A stretch of 8,004 nt of DNA from CBDTYW01 sp965364735 (lineage in GTDB: Bacteria; Actinomycetota; Nitriliruptoria; Nitriliruptorales; Nitriliruptoraceae): contig CBDTYW010000178.1 of the NCBI GenBank assembly GCA_965364735.1, positions 1-8,004 of the forward strand. The letters run 5' to 3'. Below, in pieces: positions 1 through 6,703 of the stretch. The notes beneath the pieces are model-generated. The model was not told the origin of the DNA. It did not search any database and saw only the letters and a list, made by a program, of their open reading frames with translations. The first letter of the stretch is position 1, and the number at the start of each line of letters is the position of its first letter. The position numbers and the translations under genes are program-made.

Positions 1-204
1 ATAGCGCCGCTCTTCAGACCCGTCGGGCTTTCACCCGCGAAAAACCCGCGATCGCGGTCGATGAGCACGCCTCCCAGCCATGAACGCTTCCCGTCTTTCC
101 CTCGCGCTGTCGAACGGCGCCCGGGTCGCCTCCCGCGACCGCGGCTTCGCCCGCTTCCCAGGGCTCGCGAGCTTCGACCCGGCCGCGGCCCAGGGCTGAG
201 TCGT
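1..204. other. Unassigned sequence left of the DUF4143 remnant
   Basis: I find no convincing gene here. A 39-codon open frame on the plus strand (ATG at 80, TGA at 197-199) lacks a Shine-Dalgarno sequence and resembles nothing I know. On the minus strand one frame is open from about 221 to the left edge and ends in the residues LIDRDRGFFAGESPTGLKSG, with no good start. A 12-bp palindrome, CCGCGATCGCGG, lies at 46-57. The stretch may be further decay of the neighbouring remnant or the edge of something outside the window. Confidence 0.4.
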
Positions 205-357
205 TGCGTTGGGGGCTGACTTCACCTCGATGCCGACGACGGCGCCGTCGTCGCGTTCGAGGATCACGTCGACCTCTCGGCGGTCACCACCGCTGCGGAC
301 GTGAAGCAGCTCGCAGCGGGTCTCGTTGGAGGGCTGTTGACGGAGCAGCTCTGTTGG
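205..357 (-). pseudogene. Remnant of DUF4143-type ATPase C-terminal domain
   Basis: Read on the minus strand, this stretch gives a run resembling the C-terminal (PD-(D/E)XK-like) domain of DUF4143-containing AAA ATPases. It begins with ELLRQ, followed by a strand ending in LLHVRSGGDRREVDVILE, then a short turn and VVGIEVKSA. The E-VD...E-K spacing and the I-E-V-K strand are the hallmark of that family, which usually reads REVDFV...GIEVKAS. There is no ATPase domain (Walker A/B) and no start codon with a ribosome site. In the same frame, an in-frame TGA (376-378) lies just upstream; it is the stop of the LuxR gene. After the EVKSA strand the family likeness is lost and the frame runs into R/P-rich sequence before a stop at 31-33. 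The full family is about 400 residues and only about 50 are recognisable here, so I call it a decayed gene fragment. The boundaries are approximate. Confidence 0.55.
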
Positions 358-375
358 CGAACCTCGTTTCCGGAC

Positions 376-2997
376 TCAGCCGGGCCCGAGGATCGCCGCG
401 ATCTCGTCGCGGCTGTGGATCCCCAGCTGCTGGTAGGCGGCGTCGAGATGGCTCTCGACCGTGCGGACCGAGATGTGGAGCATCTCCGCGATCTCATCGT
501 TGCGGTGCCGGATCGCGAGGCGGGCGATCTGATCCTGCCGGGGCGTGAGGAGGGGGCTGGCCGCCGAGAGCGCAGGTGTCCGCGCGCCGGAGCACAGCAG
601 GAGGAGACGGTCCGCGCAGGTCCGAGACGCGGCGCTCTCCGCGACGCGCCCGTGGTCGCGGTGCGCGGTCGCGGCGTTCGTCCGAGCCTCGGCGGCGACG
701 AGCAGGGCGCCCATGTCCTCGAAGCGCTGAGCGACCTGGTCGAGCGCGTCACCGTCCTCGTCGACCAGCGCGGAGGCGTGGTGGGCGAGGAGGGGTGACA
801 GCGCACCCTCGAAGCCTGCAGCCAGGTCGGTCAGTCCGCGCAGCGCCGCCGAGGGATGGCCGAACCTGACCGCGTCATACATCGCGACCGTCGCGACGGC
901 GAAGTGGTGGCGGTCGAGCGCGGCGAGGCCGACCGTCATGGCGGAGTTCGCTGCCGCCTCGAGCTCGCCTTCAAGTGCCTGCTTCCACGCCCCGACCCGT
1001 GCGACGAGGACCTGCGTCCGGTAGCTGGCAGGCGCTGGCCTTCCGGCAAAGGACTCCAGCGCACGCGTGACCGCCTCCAGGTCGCCCGCGTGGGCTGCGC
1101 CAAGTCCCTCGGAAGCTCGCGCTCGGAAGAGGAGCCCGAGAGGGTCGTTGCTCTCCAGCGCGAAGACGCTCCGACGGAACGCCGACCGCGCGACATCGAT
1201 GCGGCCACTGAACATGTGCACGTGCGCGCTGATCAGCCACCACGCCCCGAGCACCATCGTGTCGTCGGTCCGTCGGAGCGCGCGCAGCCGCCGGTTCGCG
1301 ATCTCGCCGACCTCGGAGAGCCGTCCTGCGAAGAGCAGCGCGTCGGCCTGGGCGAGCTCGAGACGGTCGTTCGTCATGACCGAGGACGGCCCGGAAGCCG
1401 TGCTTGATGCAAGCGCTCTGATGGCGCCTTCACCAGCCGTGATGAAGTTGCCGGCCATGACCTGTGCCGTCACCGTGGCGAGCTGGACCGTCGTCGTCGC
1501 TTCTCCAGCGGCTGACGCGACGAGCGCGTGACCACCGATCTGCGCCGAGTCGTCCCACCGTCCCTCCATCAGTGAGATGCGGGAGAGCTCAGCTTGCAGC
1601 TCGGCGATGCAGGCGGGGTCCTGCATGACCCGGAGCACTTCGGCGATGAGATCGATCGCAGGCTCGCCGGAGCCGCCTCCGAGCGAGAGCACGGCGGACC
1701 TCGCGATCGTGGCCTCGACGACCTCGCGCTCCGACGTCGCCAGCTCACCGGCCTGCTTCAACAGGTCGTCGGCCCGCTGGAGATCGCCCGCGGCGAACGC
1801 GATCTGCCCGGCGACCAAGCTCGGCGAGAACGTCTCGTCGGTTTGCAGCGCCACATCGGCAAGCCGTTGCGCCAAGGCGGTCTCGTGGGACAGGAGGGCT
1901 CGCCTCGCCGCAGCCACGGCGACTTCCGAGCTGATCGTGCGGCCGCTCTCGAGATCAAGCCGTGCGAGGTGGAGCAGGTCGCTGTCACGTCGCGCGCCCG
2001 TCGTCCGGATCGCGTCCGCGAGCACACGGCTGGTTCGACGTCGCCGCGTGGCCGGGGCCACCCTGGCGACGCGGTCGGCGACCGCCCGATCGCGCAGCTG
2101 AACGATGGCGCGTCGACCAGAGTGCTCGATCCTGATGAGGTCGGCCTGTTCGAGCGACTCCAGACATGGCGCGGCGCAGTACGTCGCGAGCACGTCCAGC
2201 TCAATGGAGTCGATCGTCGTCAACAGCTCGAGCGACTCACGTGCGGTTGCGCTGAGCCCCACCAGCCGTTGATCGATCCCGCGCATCGCTGTGTCAGACG
2301 GCTCGAGTGGCCCCGTTGCGGTCCAGACCGACATGTTCTCCGCGAGCCGGCCGGCCTGCACGCTGGCCCGGAGGATGTTCATCGCCTGGAGGACGTTGCC
2401 TCCGCTGAGCTCATGGAGCTCAGCCACGGTGGTGAGATCGACGGCGCCGCCCAGCTCCGAACGGGTCAGCTCGATGAGGCCCGCCGCGTCGAGCGGCGCC
2501 AGCTCGCGGGTCGTCAGCCAGCCGCCGCGGATGAGCGCGTCGAGCCACGGTGTCTGCACATCCTCGGCCGGATGGGTCATGAGCACGCGGATCTCACCAC
2601 GACGGACGAGCTGCTCGAGGGCACCGGCAGACGCTGCGTCGAGCAGGTGCACGTCGTCGACGCAGACGAGACGGCCGCGGCGACCGGGAGCCTCGCGCAG
2701 GGTGTTCATGAGGTGCGCGAGGAGCTGCGCCTCGAGCAGAGGGACCGACGGGACGTGCTGCACGGCGGCTGCCAGCGCCCCGAAGGGCACCTCGCGGAGG
2801 GGTTCGCTGCCGCAGACGAACGTGGTCGCGGAACGCTCCGGGATGCGGTCGATGCACGCCGTCAGGACGGTCGTCTTGCCTGAACCAGATGCGCCCACGA
2901 GCAGCACGCTCGCATGTCCTGACGCCTTGACCAGCCGCTCGATGAGCGAGGTTCGCGCTGCCGGCCAAGGCTGCACGGCAGGGTCAGCTGCAGGCAT
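376..2997 (-). CDS. LAL-type LuxR family transcriptional regulator
   Basis: This 873-residue cytoplasmic protein has the architecture of the large ATP-binding LuxR regulators (LAL, MalT-like). An N-terminal P-loop NTPase carries Walker A GASGSGKT (residues 35-42) and Walker B LVCVDDVHLLD (110-120). A long helical, repeat-rich middle (about 300-800) follows, probably the ligand- or partner-sensing TPR-like region. A C-terminal GerE helix-turn-helix begins at LLTPRQDQ (about 816) and has the recognition helix SVRTVESHL. The length is usual for the family, and both nucleotide motifs and the HTH look intact. I chose the ATG at 2997 because it lies just before the ATPase domain and is preceded by a modest GGGGA ribosome site 6 nt away. 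The frame stays open to 3456, but that extension would run antisense through the start of the oxidoreductase gene. The gene is transcribed divergently from the oxidoreductase-kinase pair, so it may regulate that pair. The inducer cannot be told from the sequence. Confidence 0.9.
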   Translation of the reverse strand: MPAADPAVQPWPAARTSLIERLVKASGHASVLLVGASGSGKTTVLTACIDRIPERSATTFVCGSEPLREVPFGALAAAVQHVPSVPLLEAQLLAHLMNTLREAPGRRGRLVCVDDVHLLDAASAGALEQLVRRGEIRVLMTHPAEDVQTPWLDALIRGGWLTTRELAPLDAAGLIELTRSELGGAVDLTTVAELHELSGGNVLQAMNILRASVQAGRLAENMSVWTATGPLEPSDTAMRGIDQRLVGLSATARESLELLTTIDSIELDVLATYCAAPCLESLEQADLIRIEHSGRRAIVQLRDRAVADRVARVAPATRRRRTSRVLADAIRTTGARRDSDLLHLARLDLESGRTISSEVAVAAARRALLSHETALAQRLADVALQTDETFSPSLVAGQIAFAAGDLQRADDLLKQAGELATSEREVVEATIARSAVLSLGGGSGEPAIDLIAEVLRVMQDPACIAELQAELSRISLMEGRWDDSAQIGGHALVASAAGEATTTVQLATVTAQVMAGNFITAGEGAIRALASSTASGPSSVMTNDRLELAQADALLFAGRLSEVGEIANRRLRALRRTDDTMVLGAWWLISAHVHMFSGRIDVARSAFRRSVFALESNDPLGLLFRARASEGLGAAHAGDLEAVTRALESFAGRPAPASYRTQVLVARVGAWKQALEGELEAAANSAMTVGLAALDRHHFAVATVAMYDAVRFGHPSAALRGLTDLAAGFEGALSPLLAHHASALVDEDGDALDQVAQRFEDMGALLVAAEARTNAATAHRDHGRVAESAASRTCADRLLLLCSGARTPALSAASPLLTPRQDQIARLAIRHRNDEIAEMLHISVRTVESHLDAAYQQLGIHSRDEIAAILGPG

Positions 2998-3022
2998 CAG
3001 ACGTCCCCATCGTCGCGCCCCG

Positions 3023-3103
3023 GAGGCTCGCGAGGCTGGTGGATCCTGCCCGGCCCACCCAGCTGAGCCTAGCCACGAGCCCACAACGTGCCGAGCCTGG
3101 TGG
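3023..3103. repeat. Cluster of GAG(G/C)CT hexamers in the divergent promoter region
   Basis: GAGGCT occurs at 3023-3028 and 3032-3037, and GAGCCT at 3065-3070 and 3093-3098. Two of these lie within a longer imperfect direct repeat: CGAGGCTGGTGG (3031-3042) and CGAGCCTGGTGG (3092-3103), 11 of 12 matching, 61 bp apart. AGGCTC at 3024-3029 is the reverse complement of GAGCCT, so inverted pairs exist as well. The cluster surrounds the candidate -10 of the regulator gene and could be an operator, but in GC-rich DNA chance is a real alternative. Confidence 0.3.
3066..3094 (-). promoter_or_regulatory. Candidate promoter for the LuxR-type regulator
   Basis: On the minus strand, TAGGCT (3071-3066) matches a common actinobacterial -10 form (TAnnnT). 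Seventeen bases upstream lies TCGGCA (3094-3089), a 4/6 match to TTGACA. Transcription would start around 3059, leaving a leader of about 60 nt before the ATG at 2997. The assignment rests on motif and spacing alone. Confidence 0.3.
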
Positions 3104-3179
3104 GGTGCAGGAGCGTCCGGAGGGCGGTGATGGCTGCGATGACGTTCACTCGGAGAACGCCGCGAGAGGGCACCAGCAC

Positions 3180-4199
3180 ATGCGCGCAGTTGGGTACGCA
3201 ACGAGTCTGCCGATCGACGACGAGCGGTCGCTGATTGACCTCGAGCTGCCCGATCCGACCGCCGACGACCTCGGCCCGCACGATCTCCTCGTCGAGATCG
3301 CCGCGGTCTCGGTGAACCCGATCGACACCAAGCTGCGTATGCGGGCCGGGCCTCTCGAGGGCGATCAGCACCGGGTGCTCGGCTTCGACGCCTCGGGGAC
3401 GGTCCGCGCGGTCGGTGCGGCCGTGACGCTGTTCGCCCCGGGTGACGACGTGTCACACGCCGGTGCGATGAACCGGCCCGGGACCAACGGTGAGCTGCAC
3501 GTGGTCGACGAACGGGTCGTCGGGCGCAAGCCGACGTCGCTGTCGCACGCTGAGGCGGCAGCCCTGCCGCTGACCTCCATCACCGCCTGGGAGATGTTGT
3601 TCGACGGCATGCAGGTCCCCGAAGGCGGCGGCGCGGCCGAGGTGCTGCTCGTGCTCGGAGGTGCGGGCGGGGTCGGCTCGATCCTGACGCAGCTCGCCCG
3701 GACGTTGACCGAGCTGACCGTCGTCGCGACCGCCTCGCGCCCCGAGACCCGGGCCTGGTGCGAGCGGATGGGCGCCCATCACGTCATCGACCACCACCAG
3801 CCGCTCGCCCCGCAGCTCGCGGGCCTCGGACCCGCCCCGCGCTACGTCGCGGCGATCACCGGCAGCGATCAGCACTTCGACCCGGTCGTGGACCTCATGG
3901 TCCCGCACGGACGCATCTCGATGATCGATGACCCGACCACGCTCGACGCCAGGCGCCTCAAGCCCAAGGCGTTGACGCTGCACTTCGAGTCGATGTTCGC
4001 CCGTCCGGTCTTCAATGCCCCGGACCTCGTCCGCCAGCACGAGATCCTCGACCGCGTCGCCGACCTCGTCGACGCCGGGAAGATCGTCACGACCGCCAAC
4101 CGCGACGGCGGGACGATCACGGCTGAGCACCTCCGCGCCGCGCACGCCCACCAGGAGTCCGGCACCGCGATCGGCAAGACGGTCCTGGCCGGGTTCTGA
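3180..4199 (+). CDS. Zinc-free MDR oxidoreductase (zinc-type alcohol dehydrogenase-like)
   Basis: This 339-residue protein of the medium-chain dehydrogenase/reductase superfamily closely follows the 'zinc-type alcohol dehydrogenase-like' (adh_fam_1, quinone-oxidoreductase-like) pattern from end to end. Its landmarks are MRAVGYATSLPI, SVNPIDTKLR (44-53), VLGFDASGTV (67-75), RPGTNGELHVVDERVVG (99-115), LPLTSITAWEMLF (129-141), the Rossmann dinucleotide loop GGAGGVGS (160-167), ATASRPETRAW (183-193), GAHHVIDH (198-205), SDQHF, SMIDDP and the final GKTVLAGF. The length is normal for the family. The cysteine/histidine set for structural zinc is absent, as expected for this branch. Such enzymes use NAD(P)H to reduce enones, quinones or carbonyls; the substrate here is unknown. 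The ATG at 3180 has a GAGAGGG ribosome site 9 nt upstream and matches the family's N-terminus, so I preferred it to the in-frame ATG at 3039. The ketosamine-kinase gene begins 43 bp after its stop, probably in the same operon. Confidence 0.92.
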   Translation: MRAVGYATSLPIDDERSLIDLELPDPTADDLGPHDLLVEIAAVSVNPIDTKLRMRAGPLEGDQHRVLGFDASGTVRAVGAAVTLFAPGDDVSHAGAMNRPGTNGELHVVDERVVGRKPTSLSHAEAAALPLTSITAWEMLFDGMQVPEGGGAAEVLLVLGGAGGVGSILTQLARTLTELTVVATASRPETRAWCERMGAHHVIDHHQPLAPQLAGLGPAPRYVAAITGSDQHFDPVVDLMVPHGRISMIDDPTTLDARRLKPKALTLHFESMFARPVFNAPDLVRQHEILDRVADLVDAGKIVTTANRDGGTITAEHLRAAHAHQESGTAIGKTVLAGF

Positions 4200-4242
4200 C
4201 GGAACGTCGGATGGACCGCTCGGTCGATGAAGGAGCCAACGG

Positions 4243-5139
4243 ATGGATGGGGTGCTGCGGAACGCCACCGAAGCGTTGCTCCACGAGTCGGTGGCGAGCG
4301 CTGCCCCGGTGAGCGGCGGCGATGTCGCCGAGGCGTGGCGGGTCGACCTCGTCGACGGGCGGACGGTCTTCGTCAAGCATCAGGCCAGCGCCCCGAAGCA
4401 GGCCATGACGACCGAGGCCGCCGGGCTCGCGTGGCTGCGCGCCCCCGGCGTGGTCTCCGTGCCCGAGGTCCTCGCGGTCAGCGACGACGAGCCGAACCTG
4501 CTGGTCCTCGCGTGGATCGACGTCGGATCCGCGCGTCCGACCGACCAGGACGGAGAGGCGTTCGGACGGCAGCTCGCCGCCCTGCACCGGGCCGGTGCGC
4601 CTGCCTTCGGTCGTGAGGACGGACGCCCCACCGGCAGCCTCGGCGTCGACAACACCCTCTGTCGAACGTGGCCGGAGTTCTTCGCGACGCGACGGCTGCT
4701 GCCGTTGGCGGCACGGTCGGGTCCGCTGATCTCGACCGAAGCGCGCATGTCCCTGCGCCGGCTCACCGAGCATCTGAGCACCTTCCCCGGCTCCGACGAG
4801 GTGCCAGCACGCCTGCACGGCGACCTCTGGGCCGGCAACCGGGTGCGCGCGGCTGACGGGACGAGCTGGCTGATCGACCCGCAGGCCCACGGCGGCCACC
4901 GCGAGAGCGATCTGGCGATGATGCGGCTGTTCGGCGGGTTCAGCGAGTCGGTCTTCGCCGCCTACGAGGAGGTCTTCCCCCTCGCCGAGGGGTGGAAGGG
5001 CCGCGTGGACCTGCACCAGATCCCGCCGTTGCTCGTCCACGCCATGAAGTTCGGTGGCAGCTACGTCGCCGCCGCCGAGCAGGCGATCCTGCGGGCGGCC
5101 CCTCCGCCCCCACGCAGGACCGCGAAGCCGTCAGCCTGA
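4243..5139 (+). CDS. Fructosamine/ketosamine-3-kinase family protein
   Basis: This 298-residue protein has the APH-like kinase fold of fructosamine-3-kinases, which phosphorylate sugars attached to protein amines (Amadori products) so that the adduct falls off. Visible elements are the ATP-site lysine in VFVKHQ (K46), the helix-C glutamate in TTEAAGLAWL (E58), the hinge region LLVLAWID (86-93), the catalytic loop LHGDLWAGN (191-199, with D194 and N199), the metal-binding IDPQ (211-214) and the family signature GGHRESDLAMMRLFGGF (217-233). The C-terminal LVHAMKFGGSY is also typical, so the protein looks complete and active. The start ATG at 4243 has AAGGAG at 4230-4235, 7 nt upstream. It lies 43 bp behind the oxidoreductase gene on the same strand. 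Its last three codons overlap the end of the convergent PPOX gene by 9 bp. The exact substrate (fructosamine, ribulosamine or a small metabolite) cannot be told. Confidence 0.92.
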   Translation: MDGVLRNATEALLHESVASAAPVSGGDVAEAWRVDLVDGRTVFVKHQASAPKQAMTTEAAGLAWLRAPGVVSVPEVLAVSDDEPNLLVLAWIDVGSARPTDQDGEAFGRQLAALHRAGAPAFGREDGRPTGSLGVDNTLCRTWPEFFATRRLLPLAARSGPLISTEARMSLRRLTEHLSTFPGSDEVPARLHGDLWAGNRVRAADGTSWLIDPQAHGGHRESDLAMMRLFGGFSESVFAAYEEVFPLAEGWKGRVDLHQIPPLLVHAMKFGGSYVAAAEQAILRAAPPPPRRTAKPSA

Positions 5140-5667
5140 GCGTGGCAGCGGGCCGGGGCGTCCGGGGCCGTCGATGTGCTCTGCGGTGGTTCCGCCGAGC
5201 TCCATCTCGCCCATCCCGAGCTTGCGGTGGTCCCACGATCGGGTGCGCTCCACATCGAGGCGCACCGCGACGCGCTTGTTGAGCATCACCTCGACGAACG
5301 GCTTCATCTCTTCGGAGTACGGGCCGTTGTAGCGCTCCCAGATGTTGACCCCGAGGGTCCAGATCTCGTCCGGGTCCTCGACGATCACGCCGCGACCTTC
5401 CAGCGAGACGCCGCGCAGCTGGTCGTAGGTGTTGCCCGCCTCGACGAGCACGGTCAACGCCGGGTTGCGACGGAGGTTGACGACCTTCTGGGCCTTGGAC
5501 TTCGTCTCGATCCAGATCACCCCGTCGATCAGCCCGAACCACATCGCCACCAGGTGCGGCTGGCCGGTCTTGCCGACCGTCGCGATCGTGCAGGTCCGCG
5601 ACTGCTCGAGGAACGTCGCGATCTCCTCGTCGGTCATCACGATGCTGGCGCGCTGGTTGGTCCCCAT
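5131..5667 (-). CDS. PPOX-family split-barrel flavin/F420-dependent oxidoreductase
   Basis: This 178-residue protein belongs to the pyridoxamine-5'-phosphate oxidase-like split beta-barrel family. It shows the N-terminal helix MTDEEIATFLEQSRTCTIAT (11-30), then GKTGQPHLVAMWF (32-44), VIWIETKSKAQKVVNLRRNP (50-69), the strand ALTVLVEAG, and LEGRGVIVEDPDE (89-101). In Actinomycetota, proteins of this type bind F420 or FMN and reduce diverse substrates; the sequence does not tell which cofactor. The C-terminal segment, with RSWDHRKLGMGEMELGGT, is shared by a subset of these actinobacterial proteins. A GAGGGAGA ribosome site 7 nt upstream fixes the ATG at 5667; in-frame starts at 5706 and at residue 11 are less likely. 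The gene lies 103 bp downstream of the hydrolase gene on the same strand, with inverted repeats between them, so it probably has its own promoter. Its last codons overlap the kinase gene. Confidence 0.85.
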   Translation of the reverse strand: MGTNQRASIVMTDEEIATFLEQSRTCTIATVGKTGQPHLVAMWFGLIDGVIWIETKSKAQKVVNLRRNPALTVLVEAGNTYDQLRGVSLEGRGVIVEDPDEIWTLGVNIWERYNGPYSEEMKPFVEVMLNKRVAVRLDVERTRSWDHRKLGMGEMELGGTTAEHIDGPGRPGPLPRSG

Positions 5668-5674
5668 GGGGCCG

Positions 5675-5682
5675 TCTCCCTC
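5675..5682 (-). promoter_or_regulatory. Ribosome binding site that decides the PPOX start
   Basis: On the minus strand this reads GAGGGAGA, 7 nt before the ATG at 5667. It lies between the two possible upstream starts and so selects MGTNQ over the longer MRRADR form, which has no purine-rich site at the right distance. Confidence 0.7.
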
Positions 5683-5689
5683 GTACGTT

Positions 5690-5720
5690 CGGTCGGCTCG
5701 CCGCACAGCATGGCCGACCG
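5690..5720. repeat. 8-bp inverted repeat upstream of the PPOX gene
   Basis: CGGTCGGC (5690-5697) and GCCGACCG (5713-5720) are perfect reverse complements separated by 15 bp. The left arm ends 22 bp from the PPOX start codon, just above its ribosome site. It could be an operator for a dimeric regulator or a leader hairpin. No -10 element of TAnnnT type is visible nearby. Confidence 0.4.
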
Positions 5721-5751
5721 CGCGCAGTCATGCGCAGCCCACGCACCCCGC

Positions 5752-5765
5752 GCCCGGCTCCGGGC
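5752..5765 (-). terminator. Short GC hairpin after the hydrolase gene
   Basis: GCCCGG and CCGGGC form a perfect 6-bp inverted repeat with a 2-nt centre (in practice a 5-bp stem with a 4-nt loop), 5 nt past the hydrolase stop codon. There is no T tract after it. It could be a weak actinobacterial-type terminator or simply stabilise the 3' end. Confidence 0.3.
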
Positions 5766-5770
5766 TGGTG

Positions 5771-6703
5771 TCAGGCGGGGCGGGTCGCGCCGAGGACGTG
5801 GGCGACCGGCTGGGCGACGGCGAGGTTGCGGAGGTACCCCGCGATGCCGTGCGCCCACGTGTTGGCGTTGTCGATCAGGCGGTCGTGCACGTCGAGGCCC
5901 GCCGTCGACGGGAACAGGCCGGACAGCGCCAGCTGGCCCGAGATCACGTCGTCGTCATCGGCGACGTTGACCCAGGCGTCGACCTTCGGCGGGAAGCTGG
6001 CATCCGGGAGCAAGCGCCCGCGGACCGCAACCTCGAGCCCCAGCGGCGAGCCGAGCGTGATCAGCAGCGGTATCCGGTGCACGGACTCGTGGAGGGCCTC
6101 GTAGGCGATGACGGTGCCCATCGAGTGCGAGATCACGACCCGGGTGTCCCCGGTGATCGTGTCGTGGACCTCCTGCTTGCAGCGCTCCCGAAGATCTGGA
6201 TCTGCGAAGTAGCCGAGGACCTCGTTCAGGCTCCCGAGGCGTGCGGCGCGGATGACCGCCGGGTTCTCCGAGCGTGCGATCGGCAGACGCGCGAGGAGCT
6301 TCAGGATCCGTCGGCCGATCGCCCCGATGCCCTGGGCATCGCCGCCCGCCTCGGCTGCACGGGCGTCGTCGATCTCGGTGACGAGCGGCTCGGCGAACGC
6401 CCGCAGCTCCGGATCGCCCGACGACGCGGCGGTCCGGATCCACGCCTCCGCCAGCGCCACCGCGTACGGGTCATCGGCGAGGTCCTCGAGGTCGCCGACC
6501 ATCGCCGGGCCGCCTTGGGCCCCGGATCCGCGGTAGTGGTGAGCCCAGCCCGCCATCGCGACCTCGTCGCGGCTCAGCGGCGTGATCGGACCGACGGCCG
6601 CCTGCTCGTCGAGGCCGTCGCGCAACGCCTCCCACCAGCTCGTCGCGAGCTCGTCGGGTGGCCGTTTCTGGCCGATTCCATGGACGAACACCACCCGGCT
6701 CAT
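5771..6703 (-). CDS. Alpha/beta hydrolase (lipase/esterase-like serine hydrolase)
   Basis: This 310-residue serine hydrolase opens with VVFVHGIGQ (4-12), the first strand and oxyanion-hole segment of the alpha/beta-hydrolase fold. After a long helical insertion (about 65-180) comes the nucleophile elbow VVISHSMGT (189-197), with Ser194 as the expected nucleophile. The strand LLITLGSPLGLE (213-224) follows, then WVNVADDDDVIS (244-255) with the likely acid, and NTWAHGIAGYL (281-291) with the likely catalytic His285. The triad therefore looks complete. There is no signal peptide or membrane segment, so it should act in the cytoplasm. The substrate is unknown: lipid, ester or peptide are all possible. 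Its ATG shares an ATGA with the stop of the TPR gene upstream, and the AGGAGG lies inside that gene, so the two proteins are made together. This GIGQ-type subgroup is unlike secreted lipases. Confidence 0.85.
   Translation of the reverse strand: MSRVVFVHGIGQKRPPDELATSWWEALRDGLDEQAAVGPITPLSRDEVAMAGWAHHYRGSGAQGGPAMVGDLEDLADDPYAVALAEAWIRTAASSGDPELRAFAEPLVTEIDDARAAEAGGDAQGIGAIGRRILKLLARLPIARSENPAVIRAARLGSLNEVLGYFADPDLRERCKQEVHDTITGDTRVVISHSMGTVIAYEALHESVHRIPLLITLGSPLGLEVAVRGRLLPDASFPPKVDAWVNVADDDDVISGQLALSGLFPSTAGLDVHDRLIDNANTWAHGIAGYLRNLAVAQPVAHVLGATRPA

Noticed and set aside
235..252. Perfect 18-bp palindrome GACGACGGCGCCGTCGTC
   Set aside because: Within the DUF4143 remnant these bases encode D-D-G-A-V-V with preferred codons, which makes the palindrome by itself. 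There is no T tract or loop to make it a terminator.
1594..2883. 429-codon open frame on the plus strand
   Set aside because: It lies wholly antisense to the regulator gene, whose ATPase motifs are clear; its own translation is R/E/L-rich with no family likeness. It is a by-product of high GC.
3039..3179. Upstream ATG at 3039 as start of the oxidoreductase
   Set aside because: The extra 47 residues lack similarity to the family, there is no ribosome site, and MRAVGY at 3180 is where family members normally begin.
2998..3456. N-terminal extension of the LuxR regulator frame by 153 codons up to an ATG at 3456
   Set aside because: It is arginine/proline-rich, resembles no domain, runs antisense through the start of the well-supported oxidoreductase gene, and would remove the divergent promoter region.
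3453..4376. 307-codon open frame on the minus strand opposite the oxidoreductase gene
   Set aside because: It is antisense to a full-length MDR protein; the product is low-complexity with no family likeness.
4117..5040. 307-codon open frame on the minus strand opposite the kinase gene
   Set aside because: The plus-strand frame carries the complete ketosamine-kinase signature; this one has no domain and is a shadow.
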